This document shows positions 43,459 to 53,932 of a DNA stretch of 64,000 nt, one piece after another (the stretch's first letter is position 1; each line of letters begins with the position of its first letter). The stretch spans positions 1-64,000 of the forward strand of contig JALHJW010000010.1 of the NCBI GenBank assembly GCA_022839785.1. The letters are read 5' to 3'. This stretch comes from Desulfovibrio sp. (GTDB taxonomy: Bacteria > Desulfobacterota > Desulfovibrionia > Desulfovibrionales > Desulfovibrionaceae). The translations under genes and the position numbers were made by a program. The notes under the pieces are model-generated. The model worked only from the letters and a program-made list of their open reading frames with translations. It made no database searches and was not told the origin of the DNA.

Positions 43459-44928
43459 TTAGGCCAGCCCGGCGGGCTCGGGCAGGGCGGGCGTGAGGGC
43501 CTCCAGGCCGTGGGCCGCGGCGAGCAGGGCGTCCTCCTTGAAGGACTGCCCGAAGATCTGCAGGCCCACGGGCAGGCCGGAGTCCGCGCCCAGGCCCACG
43601 GGGAGGCTCATGCCGGGCAGGCCCGCGAGGTTCAGGGAGATGGTGAAGATGTCCATGAGGTACATCTTCAGCGGATCGTCCACCACGCCGCCGATGGGGA
43701 AGGCCGGGACCGGGCAGGTGGGGCCGCAGATCACGTCGCACGTGGCGTAGGCGTCCAGGAAGTCCTGGCGGATCAGGCGGCGCACCTGGGCGGCCTTCTT
43801 GTAGTAGGCGTCGTAGTAGCCAGAGGAGAGCACGTAGGTGCCGATGATGATGCGGCGCTGCACCTCGTCGCCGAAGCCCTCGGTGCGCGAGCGCTTGTAC
43901 ATGTCCAGCAGTTCGGCGGCCTGGCGGTTGCGGTGGCCGTAGCGCACGCCGTCGAAACGGGCGAGGTTGGAAGAGGCCTCGGCCATGGCCACGATGTAGT
44001 AGGTGGCGATGGCGTACCGGGTGTGCGGCAGGGAGACATCCACCACGGTGGCCCCGGCGTCCACGGCGGCGTCGATGGCCGTGCGGCAGGCGCGCAGGAT
44101 TTCGGGCTCCACGCCCTCGCCCCAGTATTCGCGCGGCAGGCCGATGCGCAGGCCCTTGAGGCCGGAAAGGCCCTTGAGGGCGGCCATGTAGTCGGGCGCG
44201 GGAGCGTCCACGGAGGTCGAGTCGCGCGGGTCGTGCCCGGCGATGACCGAGAGCACCTGGGCGGCGTCGGCGACGGTGCGGGCCAGGGGGCCGATCTGGT
44301 CCAGGGAGGAGCCGTAGGCCACCATGCCGAAGCGCGAGACGCGGCCGTAGGAGGGCTTGAGGCCCACGCAGCCGCAGAAGGCTGCGGGCAGACGGATGGA
44401 GCCGCCGGTGTCCGTGCCCAGGGTGGCGAAGCACTGGCACGCGGCCACGGCCGCGCCCGAGCCGCCCGAGGAGCCGCCGGGCACGCGCGAGAGGTCCCAG
44501 GGGTTTTTCGTGACCTTGTAGGCCGAGTTCTCGGTGGAGGAGCCCATGGCGAACTCGTCCATGTTGGCCTTGGCGAGGATGATCGCGCCCGCGTCCTTGA
44601 GTCTGGCCACGGCCGTGGCGTCGAAGGGCGGGACGAAGTTCTCCAGTATCCTGGAGCCGCAGGTGGTGGGCGCGCCCTTGGCGCAGAGCACGTCCTTGAC
44701 GATCACGGGCACGCCCCACAGCGGCTTGTCCGGCGCGGGACCGGCCGCGTCCAGTTCGCGGGCGCGGGCCAGGGCGGCCTCGGCCTGCACGGAGAGGAGG
44801 GCGTCGATCCTGGGCTCCGTGGCGGCCACGCGGCCCAGGCAAGCCTGCACCGCGGCCTCGGCCGTGACCGCGCCGGTGGCCAGGGCGTCGCGCATGTCGA
44901 TGAGGGTCTTGGTGGTCAGGTCGCTCAT
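43459..44928 (-). CDS. gatA: Asp/Glu-tRNA amidotransferase subunit A
   Basis: 489 residues, the amidase subunit of GatCAB that releases ammonia from glutamine to amidate mischarged Asp-tRNA(Asn) or Glu-tRNA(Gln). Catalytic triad Lys78 (GVPVIVKDVL), Ser in PGGSSGGSGAAVAA (near 150-160) and LGTDTGGSIRLPAAFCG are intact. GatB is not in the window. Because glnS is also present, amidation of Asp-tRNA(Asn) is the more likely use. Start chosen at MSDLTTKT; 130 bases after gatC. Confidence 0.95.
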   Translation of the reverse strand: MSDLTTKTLIDMRDALATGAVTAEAAVQACLGRVAATEPRIDALLSVQAEAALARARELDAAGPAPDKPLWGVPVIVKDVLCAKGAPTTCGSRILENFVPPFDATAVARLKDAGAIILAKANMDEFAMGSSTENSAYKVTKNPWDLSRVPGGSSGGSGAAVAACQCFATLGTDTGGSIRLPAAFCGCVGLKPSYGRVSRFGMVAYGSSLDQIGPLARTVADAAQVLSVIAGHDPRDSTSVDAPAPDYMAALKGLSGLKGLRIGLPREYWGEGVEPEILRACRTAIDAAVDAGATVVDVSLPHTRYAIATYYIVAMAEASSNLARFDGVRYGHRNRQAAELLDMYKRSRTEGFGDEVQRRIIIGTYVLSSGYYDAYYKKAAQVRRLIRQDFLDAYATCDVICGPTCPVPAFPIGGVVDDPLKMYLMDIFTISLNLAGLPGMSLPVGLGADSGLPVGLQIFGQSFKEDALLAAAHGLEALTPALPEPAGLA

Positions 44929-45058
44929 TGTGTACGTCTCATCTTGCCTTGAGTTTGCAATCCGCGGACATTCAGGGGAGCCCAAAGCGTTTTCGCTGGA
45001 CAGGGCCTGCCGCGCGTTCGGTGCGCAACGCCGCATGGCGGAAAACGGCCGCGGCTCC

Positions 45059-45343
45059 CTAGACGATTTTCGGGACGATGAAGAACTGCCCGTCGGTCTC
45101 CGGCGCGTTGGCCAGGACCTCGTCGCGGCTGTACTCGCGCCGCGCCTCGTCGGGCCTGGTCAGGGCGGCGTGCTCCACCGGGGAGTACAGGGGCTCCACG
45201 GCCGAGGTGTCCACCTGGCCCAGGGTGTCCATGTAGGCCAGGACCTGGTCGAGTTGGGGCGCGAAGAGCGCGGCCTTTTCGGGAGTCAGTTCGAGGCGGG
45301 CCAGATGCGCGATCCGGGCCACGTCGTCGGCGGTCATGGTCAT
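45059..45343 (-). CDS. gatC: Asp/Glu-tRNA amidotransferase subunit C
   Basis: 94 residues. GatC motif DVARIAHLARLELTPEKAALF at the N-terminus and the C-terminal REYSRDEVLANAPETDGQFF stretch. It stabilises GatA-GatB. AAGGAG precedes the first of two in-frame ATGs (45343). Transcribed between the LppC-like gene and gatA. Confidence 0.93.
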   Translation of the reverse strand: MTMTADDVARIAHLARLELTPEKAALFAPQLDQVLAYMDTLGQVDTSAVEPLYSPVEHAALTRPDEARREYSRDEVLANAPETDGQFFIVPKIV

Positions 45344-45354
45344 GCTCGTCTCCT

Positions 45355-47373
45355 TCAGTGCTTCTGCTCGGCGGCCTTGCGGCGGTCGGCCTCGATTTTT
45401 TCGCGCAGGGCCTTGACGCGCTCCGTGTGCTTGCCGCGCACGAATTCGAGGCGTTCGGCCAGGGCCGCGGGATCGGCCGGGACGAGCCCGCCGTCGCCGG
45501 GGGTGAAGAGGAAGAGGGACTGGCTGGCCCGGCCGCCCGCATCCCAGAGGATGGGCGCGAGGCTCCAGTCCATTCCGGCGGCGGCCGCGAGGCGGCTGTT
45601 CACGGCAGCGCTTCCGGACGCGTCCTTGAGGTCGCCCAGGCGCGCGGCGAAGCGCACGAAATCGTAGCCGAGCGCGGTCCAGAAGTCGGCCGGGGGCAGG
45701 GCCATGCCCTCCAGGGCCTGGCGCAGGGACCGCGCGCCGGGGCTGTCGCCGTCCGGACGCCAGGGGCCGGGCATGACTGACAGGCGGAAGTTGCGCGTGT
45801 CCGCGTCGCGCTGGCCGGAGAGGGCCTGGCTCCAGAGTTCCGGCCCCAGGAACAGGAGCTGGTCCTGCTCGTAGAAGTGGAACTGCGGCACGATGATCTG
45901 GGCCTGGGCCCAGCCGTCGGGCACGAAGACCGCCTCGAAGGGCGGCTCGGGCGGGGGCGGCCGGTCCTGGGCATGCGGGTCCTTGCCCGGCGCGCGCAGG
46001 AATTCGGCCACGGTGCGGCCCCAGTGCTGCGGGTCGGCGGGGTTGTAGCCGGTGCTGCCGCGGATGGCCCCTCCGGCGGCCGCGACCTCCTCCTGGAAGA
46101 GCTGCGCGGCGCGCATGCCGAAACGGTCCTGGGGATGGACCACGGCGAAGCGGGTGATGCGCAGATCCTTGGAGGCGACGCGCACCAGGGCGCGGATCTG
46201 GTCTTCGAGGCTGCCGAAGAAGCGCCAGGCGTCGCGGCCTTCCTCCACCTCGCCCAGGGAGGGCAGGAAGGCGAAGACGCGGCGCTCCGAGGCGGCCGGG
46301 GAGGCGGCCAGGTCGCGGAAGCGCTCGATTTCGAGCGGCCCGCCCACCACGGCCGCGCCCTTGGGCAGGGCGGCGAGCGAGGCGAGCCAGTCCGGGGCCT
46401 CGGTGTTGACGACCGTGACCGTGACCGGCGCGCCGTGCTGCGAAAGCTGCCACTGCGCCACGCCCGCGCCGCGCATGACCGCCCCGCCCACGGCGGCGAA
46501 GCGGCCGGAGAGGGGCAGGAGCAGGGCCAGGTCGACGCTCGGGATGCCGCGCTCCTTCTCGAAGCGGGTCAGGGTCTCGCGCCAGGGCTCGGGCCGGGCG
46601 AAGGGAAAGCGGGCGAGTTCGGCGCGCATGGTCTGCCAAACGCCGGGCCAGGGGGCCTCGTTCCCCTCGGCCAGACGGGCGGCTTCGAGGAAGCGGGCCG
46701 CGGGCCAGGGGAAGGCGTTCTCCTGCCCCTTGGGGGCGGTGGCGGCCAGGGCGTGCACCTGCGCGGCGGGGAGCGGGGCGAGATGCCTGCGCGTCAGCTC
46801 CTCCAGCCGGGCCTTGTCCTCGGGCGTCGCGGCCTGGGCGTAGGCCGTGGCCAGAAAGCGCATGGCGTCGCCGTCCGGGCCGCGCTCCAGGGCGGCGGCG
46901 GCCATGTTCTCCGCGGTCTCCAGGCGCTGTTCCCGGGGCACGCTCGTGTCCTTGGCCAGGCTGTCCAGGGCCTTCTTCGCGGCCTTCTCGTCGCCCGCAA
47001 GGCCCAGGGCCTCGGCGCGCGCGGCCTTCCACGCGGGCTTCTGGCGCGCCGTGGGGTCGATCTTGGCCCAGGCGTCCAGGGCGTCCAGCGCGCCGCGTCC
47101 ATGTCCCGCGCGCACGGCCGAAAGGGCGTAGCGTTCGTGCCACAGGAGGCGTTCTGCGGGCGCGGACTGGCCGCGTTGCAGCAGTTGGCCGTAGTAGAGT
47201 TCGCTCTTGGTCCAGTCCTGCCGTTCCCAGGCCTGGGCCGCCGCCTCGTCGAGGGACTGACCCGGGGCCGCGGCTGGCCTCGCCCCGGGGGGCGGACCGG
47301 CCGATTTCTGGCAGGCTGCGAGGGAAAGGGCGAAGAGGGCCAGGACGAGGATGAGGGTGCGTCGTGCAAACAT
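45355..47373 (-). CDS. LppC/LpoA-like lipoprotein with periplasmic-binding fold
   Basis: 672 residues. Signal peptide ending in lipobox SLAAC. The first 270 residues are helical, TPR-like. From about 280 a family-6 periplasmic-binding-protein fold follows (SVDLALLLPLSGRFAAVGGAV, RRVFAFLPSL, RFAVVHPQDRFGMRAAQLF, FEAVFVPDGWAQAQIIVPQ). This is the organisation of LppC/LpoA, activators of penicillin-binding protein 1A in gammaproteobacteria, but the family is broad. Location in the outer membrane periplasmic face is likely. Lies between dnaK (with a terminator) and gatC. Confidence 0.75.
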   Translation of the reverse strand: MFARRTLILVLALFALSLAACQKSAGPPPGARPAAAPGQSLDEAAAQAWERQDWTKSELYYGQLLQRGQSAPAERLLWHERYALSAVRAGHGRGALDALDAWAKIDPTARQKPAWKAARAEALGLAGDEKAAKKALDSLAKDTSVPREQRLETAENMAAAALERGPDGDAMRFLATAYAQAATPEDKARLEELTRRHLAPLPAAQVHALAATAPKGQENAFPWPAARFLEAARLAEGNEAPWPGVWQTMRAELARFPFARPEPWRETLTRFEKERGIPSVDLALLLPLSGRFAAVGGAVMRGAGVAQWQLSQHGAPVTVTVVNTEAPDWLASLAALPKGAAVVGGPLEIERFRDLAASPAASERRVFAFLPSLGEVEEGRDAWRFFGSLEDQIRALVRVASKDLRITRFAVVHPQDRFGMRAAQLFQEEVAAAGGAIRGSTGYNPADPQHWGRTVAEFLRAPGKDPHAQDRPPPPEPPFEAVFVPDGWAQAQIIVPQFHFYEQDQLLFLGPELWSQALSGQRDADTRNFRLSVMPGPWRPDGDSPGARSLRQALEGMALPPADFWTALGYDFVRFAARLGDLKDASGSAAVNSRLAAAAGMDWSLAPILWDAGGRASQSLFLFTPGDGGLVPADPAALAERLEFVRGKHTERVKALREKIEADRRKAAEQKH

Positions 47374-47404
47374 AACTTGCCATCCTACCGCGAAGCCGCG
47401 CGAA

Positions 47405-47438
47405 ATGAAAGGCCCGGCCCCCGCGGGGGGGCCGGGCC
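47405..47438 (-). terminator. Intrinsic terminator after dnaK
   Basis: Stem GGCCCGGCCCCC / GGGGGCCGGGCC (47411-47438) with TTTCATTT on the minus strand just after it, 40 bases after the dnaK stop. Confidence 0.85.
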
Positions 47439-47477
47439 GGACGGGCTGCGCACGCGCGGATCGAAGCCGCGCGGGAG

Positions 47478-49391
<1,914 letters not shown>

Positions 49392-49497
49392 TATTGTCCT
49401 CCAGCAGACGAAGTGTCGCGTGATGTGAACGGGGATGTCGAATCAAGCACGAGGTATAAGCATACGGTTCGTGGAGTAAAGGGCGGGACCGGAAAAT

Positions 49498-50007
49498 TTA
49501 TGCGTTTTTTCCGATCATGACCTTGGCCGGGCGGATGACCCGGCCGTTGAGGACGAAGCCCTTCTGCAGGATGGCCGCGACCTTGCCCGGCTCGCCGTCC
49601 TCGGCGATGCCCACGGCCTCGGCCCAGGCCGGGTCGAAGTCGTCGCCCGCCTTGCCCACGGCCTCCAGGCCGTGGCGGGACAGGGCGTCGAGGAAGATCT
49701 TCAGCGTCATCTCCACGCCCATGACCAGGTCCTTGCAAGCCTCGTTGCCCCGGCCGTGGGTCAGGGCCAGATCCAGGGTGTCGAGCACGGGCATGAGGTC
49801 GGCCAGCACGTTCTCGGTGGCGAACTTGCGGAACTCGTCCTTTTCCCGCTCCAGACGGCGCTTGGCGTTCTCCAGTTCGGCCAGGGCGCGCAGCCGTTCG
49901 TCCTCGGCGCGGCGCAGGGCCTCCTTCAGCTGGGCGGTCTCGTCGGCCGGGGCGGCGGATGCCTCGGCGGTCTCGGGGATCTGGGATTCCGTTTCCTTGT
50001 CGGACAT
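49498..50007 (-). CDS. grpE: Nucleotide exchange factor GrpE
   Basis: 169 residues. N-terminal acidic coiled coil (ADETAQLKEALRRAEDERLR) and the conserved NVLADLMPVLDTLDLAL and LQKGFVLNGRVIRPAKVMIG. Releases ADP from DnaK. The start 50007 follows GAGGAGG; another ATG 48 bases upstream with no ribosome site is possible. 60 bases after hrcA, 107 before dnaK. Confidence 0.93.
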   Translation of the reverse strand: MSDKETESQIPETAEASAAPADETAQLKEALRRAEDERLRALAELENAKRRLEREKDEFRKFATENVLADLMPVLDTLDLALTHGRGNEACKDLVMGVEMTLKIFLDALSRHGLEAVGKAGDDFDPAWAEAVGIAEDGEPGKVAAILQKGFVLNGRVIRPAKVMIGKNA

Positions 50008-50067
50008 GGCGAGAGGAACCTCCTCGTGTTTTTCGGAAGCTGCGCGGGCGGACATGGGCCGCCCGGA

Positions 50068-51105
50068 TCAGAATCTCTTGCGCAAAATGTCGCTGATGGC
50101 CGCGGCCGTGCATGAGATGGCGGGCATCAGCCCGGCGTAATTCATGCGCATGGGGCCGAGCAGGCCGATGACGCCGAAGGGCGTGCCTTCCGCGCCGTAG
50201 GGCCGGGCGATGACCGAGAGCCCCGGCACGGCCGGGTCTGTCGCGTCCTGTCCCAGGGAGACGAGCACGCCGCCCGAGGCCACGACCCGGTCGAGGATGT
50301 CCAGGAGCTGCGTGCGCTCCTCCAGCATCAGCAGGATGCGGCGGATGCTCTCCCGGCCCGCGAACTCCGGCTGGGAGAGGATGTTCAGCGCGCCCTCCAC
50401 GAACAGCTCGCGGCCGTCGCCGGTCTCCACGGTCTCACGCGCCAGACGCAGGGCCTGGCTGAAGAATTCGGACAGGGCGGAGCGGGCGCTCTCGGTTTCG
50501 GCCAGGATGTGTGCGCGCACCTGGGCCACGGTCCTGTCCGCGAAAAGGTCGTTGAGGTAGTTGGCGTAGCGCGTCAGGTCGTCGGGCGTGACCGGATCGT
50601 CCAGCTCCACGAGCTTCTTCTGGATCAGGCCGCCCTGCAGCACGAGCACGACCATGACCAGATCGGGCTTGATCAGGGCGAACTCGATGCGCTTCCAGCG
50701 CACGTCGCTCTGCACCGGGGTCATGACCATGCAGACCTGGTGGGAGATGGCCGAGAGCAGACGGCAGGCCTGGCGGAGCAGGTCCGAGAGGTCGCCGCGC
50801 GCCTCGCCCAGGGAGGAGAGGATGAGGCTGCGTTCGGCCTCGGGCAGGGTGGAGGGCCAGTGGCCGCGGTCGAGATAGAAGTCGAAGGCCCTGGCCGTGG
50901 GCACGCGCCCGGCCGAGGTGTGCGGCTGCTCCAAAAAGCCCTTGTCCGTGAGGTCGGCCATGACGTTGCGGATGGACGCAGGCGAGAGCCCGAGACCCGA
51001 ACGGCGCGAGACGGTGCGCGAGCCCGCGGGCTCGGCCGTCTCGATGTACAGCTCGATGATCGAGGTCAGGATGTGGATCTCGCGTTCGTTCAGGACCGGA
51101 GGCAT
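50068..51105 (-). CDS. hrcA: Heat-inducible transcription repressor HrcA
   Basis: 345 residues. Winged-helix N-terminus LNEREIHILTSIIELYIETAEPAGSRTVS and HTSAGRVPTARAFDFYLD, with GAF-like C-terminal IGLLGPMRMNYAGLMPA. It represses class I heat-shock genes by binding CIRCE. ATG 51105 has GAGGAG. First gene of the operon. A full CIRCE is not found upstream (see findings). Confidence 0.95.
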   Translation of the reverse strand: MPPVLNEREIHILTSIIELYIETAEPAGSRTVSRRSGLGLSPASIRNVMADLTDKGFLEQPHTSAGRVPTARAFDFYLDRGHWPSTLPEAERSLILSSLGEARGDLSDLLRQACRLLSAISHQVCMVMTPVQSDVRWKRIEFALIKPDLVMVVLVLQGGLIQKKLVELDDPVTPDDLTRYANYLNDLFADRTVAQVRAHILAETESARSALSEFFSQALRLARETVETGDGRELFVEGALNILSQPEFAGRESIRRILLMLEERTQLLDILDRVVASGGVLVSLGQDATDPAVPGLSVIARPYGAEGTPFGVIGLLGPMRMNYAGLMPAISCTAAAISDILRKRF

Positions 51106-51190
51106 CCGGCGTCTCCTCGTGACCGTTGTCCGCGCGCCGTGGCCGAGCGGGCGGCGGGTGTCGGCGACCTCCCGCCGGGAGTGCTCAATG

Positions 51191-51219
51191 CGGGTAACAA
51201 CGGCCCCCCCACCTGTCAA
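51191..51219 (-). promoter_or_regulatory. Candidate promoter of hrcA-grpE-dnaK with half-CIRCE
   Basis: TTGACA (51214-51219 on the minus strand), 17-base spacer, TACCCG (51191-51196). Immediately downstream the minus strand reads TTGAGCACTC, which resembles one arm of CIRCE with an extra base, but the mate arm GAGTGCTAA is absent. A sigma-32-like CCGCATT element overlaps. Confidence 0.4.
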
Positions 51220-51234
51220 GGGAAGGGGCCGCGC

Positions 51235-51267
51235 AAAAAAGCCGCCGCGCCGTCTTGCGCGGGCGGC
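51235..51267 (-). terminator. Minus-strand terminator between hrcA and the antiporter
   Basis: Imperfect stem GCCGCCGCGC / GCGCGGGCGGC (51241-51267) followed on the minus strand by TTTTTT (51235-51240). No minus-strand gene ends here; only transcripts crossing the antiporter antisense from rfbBD would reach it. Confidence 0.6.
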
Positions 51268-51290
51268 CCGGTTCGTGGATATCTCGAAAC

Positions 51291-53093
51291 ATGAATCTGC
51301 ACGCTCTGGACACCGTCGGCCTGGCCCTCGTCCTCGGGGTCGCGGGCTACATGCTCGCCCGGCGTCTCTCCCTGCCGCCCATCCTCTTCTATCTCGCCGC
51401 CGGAATGGCGGCCGGGCCGCTCGGCCTGGACATCGTGGACGCCCACGGCCTGGGCGGCGGCCTCCTGGTCCTGGTGGAGTTCGCCGTGGCCATCATCCTT
51501 TTCGAGGGCGGGCTGCTGCTCTCGACCCGCGGCTTCTGGAGCGCTCCGCGCGCCATCGGCCGCCTGCTCAGCCTGACCATCCTGCTCACGGCCGCGGGCG
51601 GCTGGCTGCTGGGCCTCACGCTGCTCGGCCTGCCGTCCGACGTGGCCCTGCTCTTCGGCGTCATCGTGGTGGTCACGGGACCCAGCGTGATCAAGCCCCT
51701 CCTCAAGAGCCTCAACCTGCCCGCCCGGCTGCGCGCCCTGTTGCACTGGGAATCGATCTGGGGCGACGTCATCGGCATGGTGCTTACGGCCATGGCGCTC
51801 AAGGCCGCGTCGGTTTCCACCCTCCACGAGGCGGGCGCGGTCGGGGCCGTCCTCCTGACGAGCATCCTCGCGGGCGCGGCCCTGGGCGCGGCCGTGGGGC
51901 TGCTGCTCTCGCGGATCGTGCTGCCCTTCGTCGAGTCCCTGCGCGACGAGGTGCTGCCCGGCGTGACCGCCTTCGCCGCGGCCATCGGGGCCTTCGTCCT
52001 GGCGGACAATCTCGTGGAGGCCTCGGGACCCATCACCGTGGCCGTCGCCGGATTCTTCCTCTCGCACCAGAAGCCGCGCACCCTGGCCGACATCCGCCAT
52101 TTCAAGGACCAGCTTTCCGTGGTCTTCATCGGCAGTCTCTTCGTGCTGCTCTCGGCGACCGTGGACCCGGAGCCGCTGGCCGACATGTGGCCGGGCATGC
52201 TGCTCACGGCCGTGCTCCTGGGCGTGGTCGTCAGGCCTCTGGCGGTCTTCGCGGCGCTGTCGGGCAGCGAGGTTCCCCGGCGCGAGCGCGCCTACCTCGC
52301 CCTGGTCAGCCCGCGCGGCATCATCTCCCTGGCCGCCGCGGCCTATGCGGGAATGGTCATGACCGGGCGCGAGGCCGAAACCGGGATCATGCTCGACGCC
52401 ATCTTCTTCGTGGTGCTCCTCTCCGGGGCCTCGGCCACGCTCCTGGGCAGGCCGCTGGCCCGCGCGCTCGGCGTGACCGCCCCGGCGGAGACCTCGGGGA
52501 TCATCCTGGTCGGCCTCAACCCCTTCGCCCGCGCCCTGGGCAGGGCGCTCTCCCGCCATGTGCCCGTGGTCTTCTTCGACCCGCGCCTGGACCGCTGCCG
52601 TCTGGTGCGCGAGGAGGGGGGCAGCGTCTTCTGCACCGATCTGCTGGACGAGGACATCTACGAGGAGGCCTTCAGCGAAGGCTACGGCAGGCTGCTCTGC
52701 CTTTCCACCAACGACGTCCTGAACCGTCTGGTGGAGCCGGTGGCGGTGCGTCACCTCGGTCACGCGGGGGTCTGGCGGGCCGTGGCCGAGCCGCCGGAAC
52801 GCCCGGCCGCCGGGCGCGAGGCGGAAGAGGCGGGGATATTTCCCCGGGGCGTGTACGCGGCCTGGGCCGCAGAGGGTCTCGCCGCGGGCGTGGTGCGCGT
52901 GGAGGAGTGCGAGTGGACGCCGGAGCGCGCCGACGCCACGCCCCTGTTCCGCGTGACGCACGGCGGCAAGGGCGTGGCCCCGCTGCACGACGCGGCCGGG
53001 GCGGCGGGGACGTGCATCTGTCTCGTCCGCCTCGCGGATGGGGATCAGTCGTCGCCGTCGCCCGGAGGCAGCCCAAGATCCTTGAAGATATAG
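51291..53093 (+). CDS. CPA1-type cation/proton antiporter with RCK-like tail
   Basis: 600 residues. About 12 membrane helices (GLALVLGVAGYMLARRLSLP, AIILFEGGLLLSTRGF, IVVVTGPSVIKPLL, FVLADNLVEASGPITVAVAG), with the IILFEGGLLL and SPRGIISLAAAA helices conserved in the CPA1/NhaP group. The last 190 residues are a cytoplasmic TrkA-N/RCK-like domain (GIILVGLNPFARALGRALS, FCTDLLDEDIYEEA). Exchanges Na+ or K+ for H+. The start ATG 51291 has weak ribosome context. Its 3' end overlaps rfbD by 49 bases, convergent. Confidence 0.88.
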   Translation: MNLHALDTVGLALVLGVAGYMLARRLSLPPILFYLAAGMAAGPLGLDIVDAHGLGGGLLVLVEFAVAIILFEGGLLLSTRGFWSAPRAIGRLLSLTILLTAAGGWLLGLTLLGLPSDVALLFGVIVVVTGPSVIKPLLKSLNLPARLRALLHWESIWGDVIGMVLTAMALKAASVSTLHEAGAVGAVLLTSILAGAALGAAVGLLLSRIVLPFVESLRDEVLPGVTAFAAAIGAFVLADNLVEASGPITVAVAGFFLSHQKPRTLADIRHFKDQLSVVFIGSLFVLLSATVDPEPLADMWPGMLLTAVLLGVVVRPLAVFAALSGSEVPRRERAYLALVSPRGIISLAAAAYAGMVMTGREAETGIMLDAIFFVVLLSGASATLLGRPLARALGVTAPAETSGIILVGLNPFARALGRALSRHVPVVFFDPRLDRCRLVREEGGSVFCTDLLDEDIYEEAFSEGYGRLLCLSTNDVLNRLVEPVAVRHLGHAGVWRAVAEPPERPAAGREAEEAGIFPRGVYAAWAAEGLAAGVVRVEECEWTPERADATPLFRVTHGGKGVAPLHDAAGAAGTCICLVRLADGDQSSPSPGGSPRSLKI

Positions 53094-53932
53094 TCGCGCA
53101 GGCCCTGTTCCCAGGGACGCGGGGTGACGCCCGTGGCCGCGACGAAGGCGTCCAGGTCGAGGACGGAATAGCGCGGCCGCTTCGCCTTGGTCGGCCACTC
53201 GGCCGTGGTGATGGCCTCCACGCGGCAGGGCAGCCCGGCCAGGGAGACCGCCTCGGCCGCCAGTTCGCACCAGGTGGCCTTGCCGCTGGAGGCGAGGTGG
53301 AAGAGCCCGCTCGCGCCCGATTCCAGGAGCCTCACGGCGTTCTCGGCCAGGTCCGGCGTGTAGGAGGGCGAGCCGGTCTGGTCCGCGACCACGGTCAGCC
53401 GGTCGCGGTCCCTGGCGAGGCCGAGGATGGTGGCCACGAAGTTGCCCTTGCCCGGCCCGAAGAGCCAGGAGGTGCGCACCACCAGCAGCCCCGGCGGCGC
53501 GCTCTCGAAGAGCGTCTGTTCGCCCGCCAGCTTGCTCTGGCCGTAGACCGACTCGGGGGCCGGGGCGTCGTCCGGGGTGTAGGGCGCGTCCTTCCTGCCG
53601 TCGAAAACGAAGTCCGTGGAGAAGTGGACCAGGGGCAGGGCCAGCTCGCGCATGGTCAGGCCGAGCAGGCGCGGCAGGTTGCGATTGAGGCGGAAGGCGT
53701 CGTCGCGCTCGTCCTCGGCCCGGTCCACCGCGGTGTAGGCCACGGCATTGAAGACCGCGTCGGCCTTCACCTCGCGGCAGAAGTCGCGCAGGCGGCCCTG
53801 GTCGAAGGGGTCGAAGTCGGCCCGGCCCACGGGATGCGCGGTCCAGCCCGCCCTGCCGAGGGCCGCGGTCAGGGCCATGCCGAGCAGGCCGCTGCGCCCG
53901 CCCAGGACCACGGCGCGTTTGCCGGACGTCAC
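53045..53932 (-). CDS. rfbD: dTDP-4-dehydrorhamnose reductase
   Basis: 295 residues. SDR fold with VVLGGRSGLLGMAL near the N-terminus (in place of the usual GxxGxxG), HFSTDFVFDG and the catalytic Tyr-x3-Lys in ESVYGQSKLAGEQ. Makes dTDP-L-rhamnose. GTG start in GTGA overlapping the rfbB stop. The family homologues RfbD/RmlD fit length. The rfbA and rfbC genes are not in the window. Confidence 0.88.
   Translation of the reverse strand: MTSGKRAVVLGGRSGLLGMALTAALGRAGWTAHPVGRADFDPFDQGRLRDFCREVKADAVFNAVAYTAVDRAEDERDDAFRLNRNLPRLLGLTMRELALPLVHFSTDFVFDGRKDAPYTPDDAPAPESVYGQSKLAGEQTLFESAPPGLLVVRTSWLFGPGKGNFVATILGLARDRDRLTVVADQTGSPSYTPDLAENAVRLLESGASGLFHLASSGKATWCELAAEAVSLAGLPCRVEAITTAEWPTKAKRPRYSVLDLDAFVAATGVTPRPWEQGLRDYIFKDLGLPPGDGDD

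Noticed and set aside
51100..51240. Full CIRCE operator at hrcA
   Set aside because: Only one arm-like TTGAGCACTC is present; the GAGTGCTAA mate is missing.
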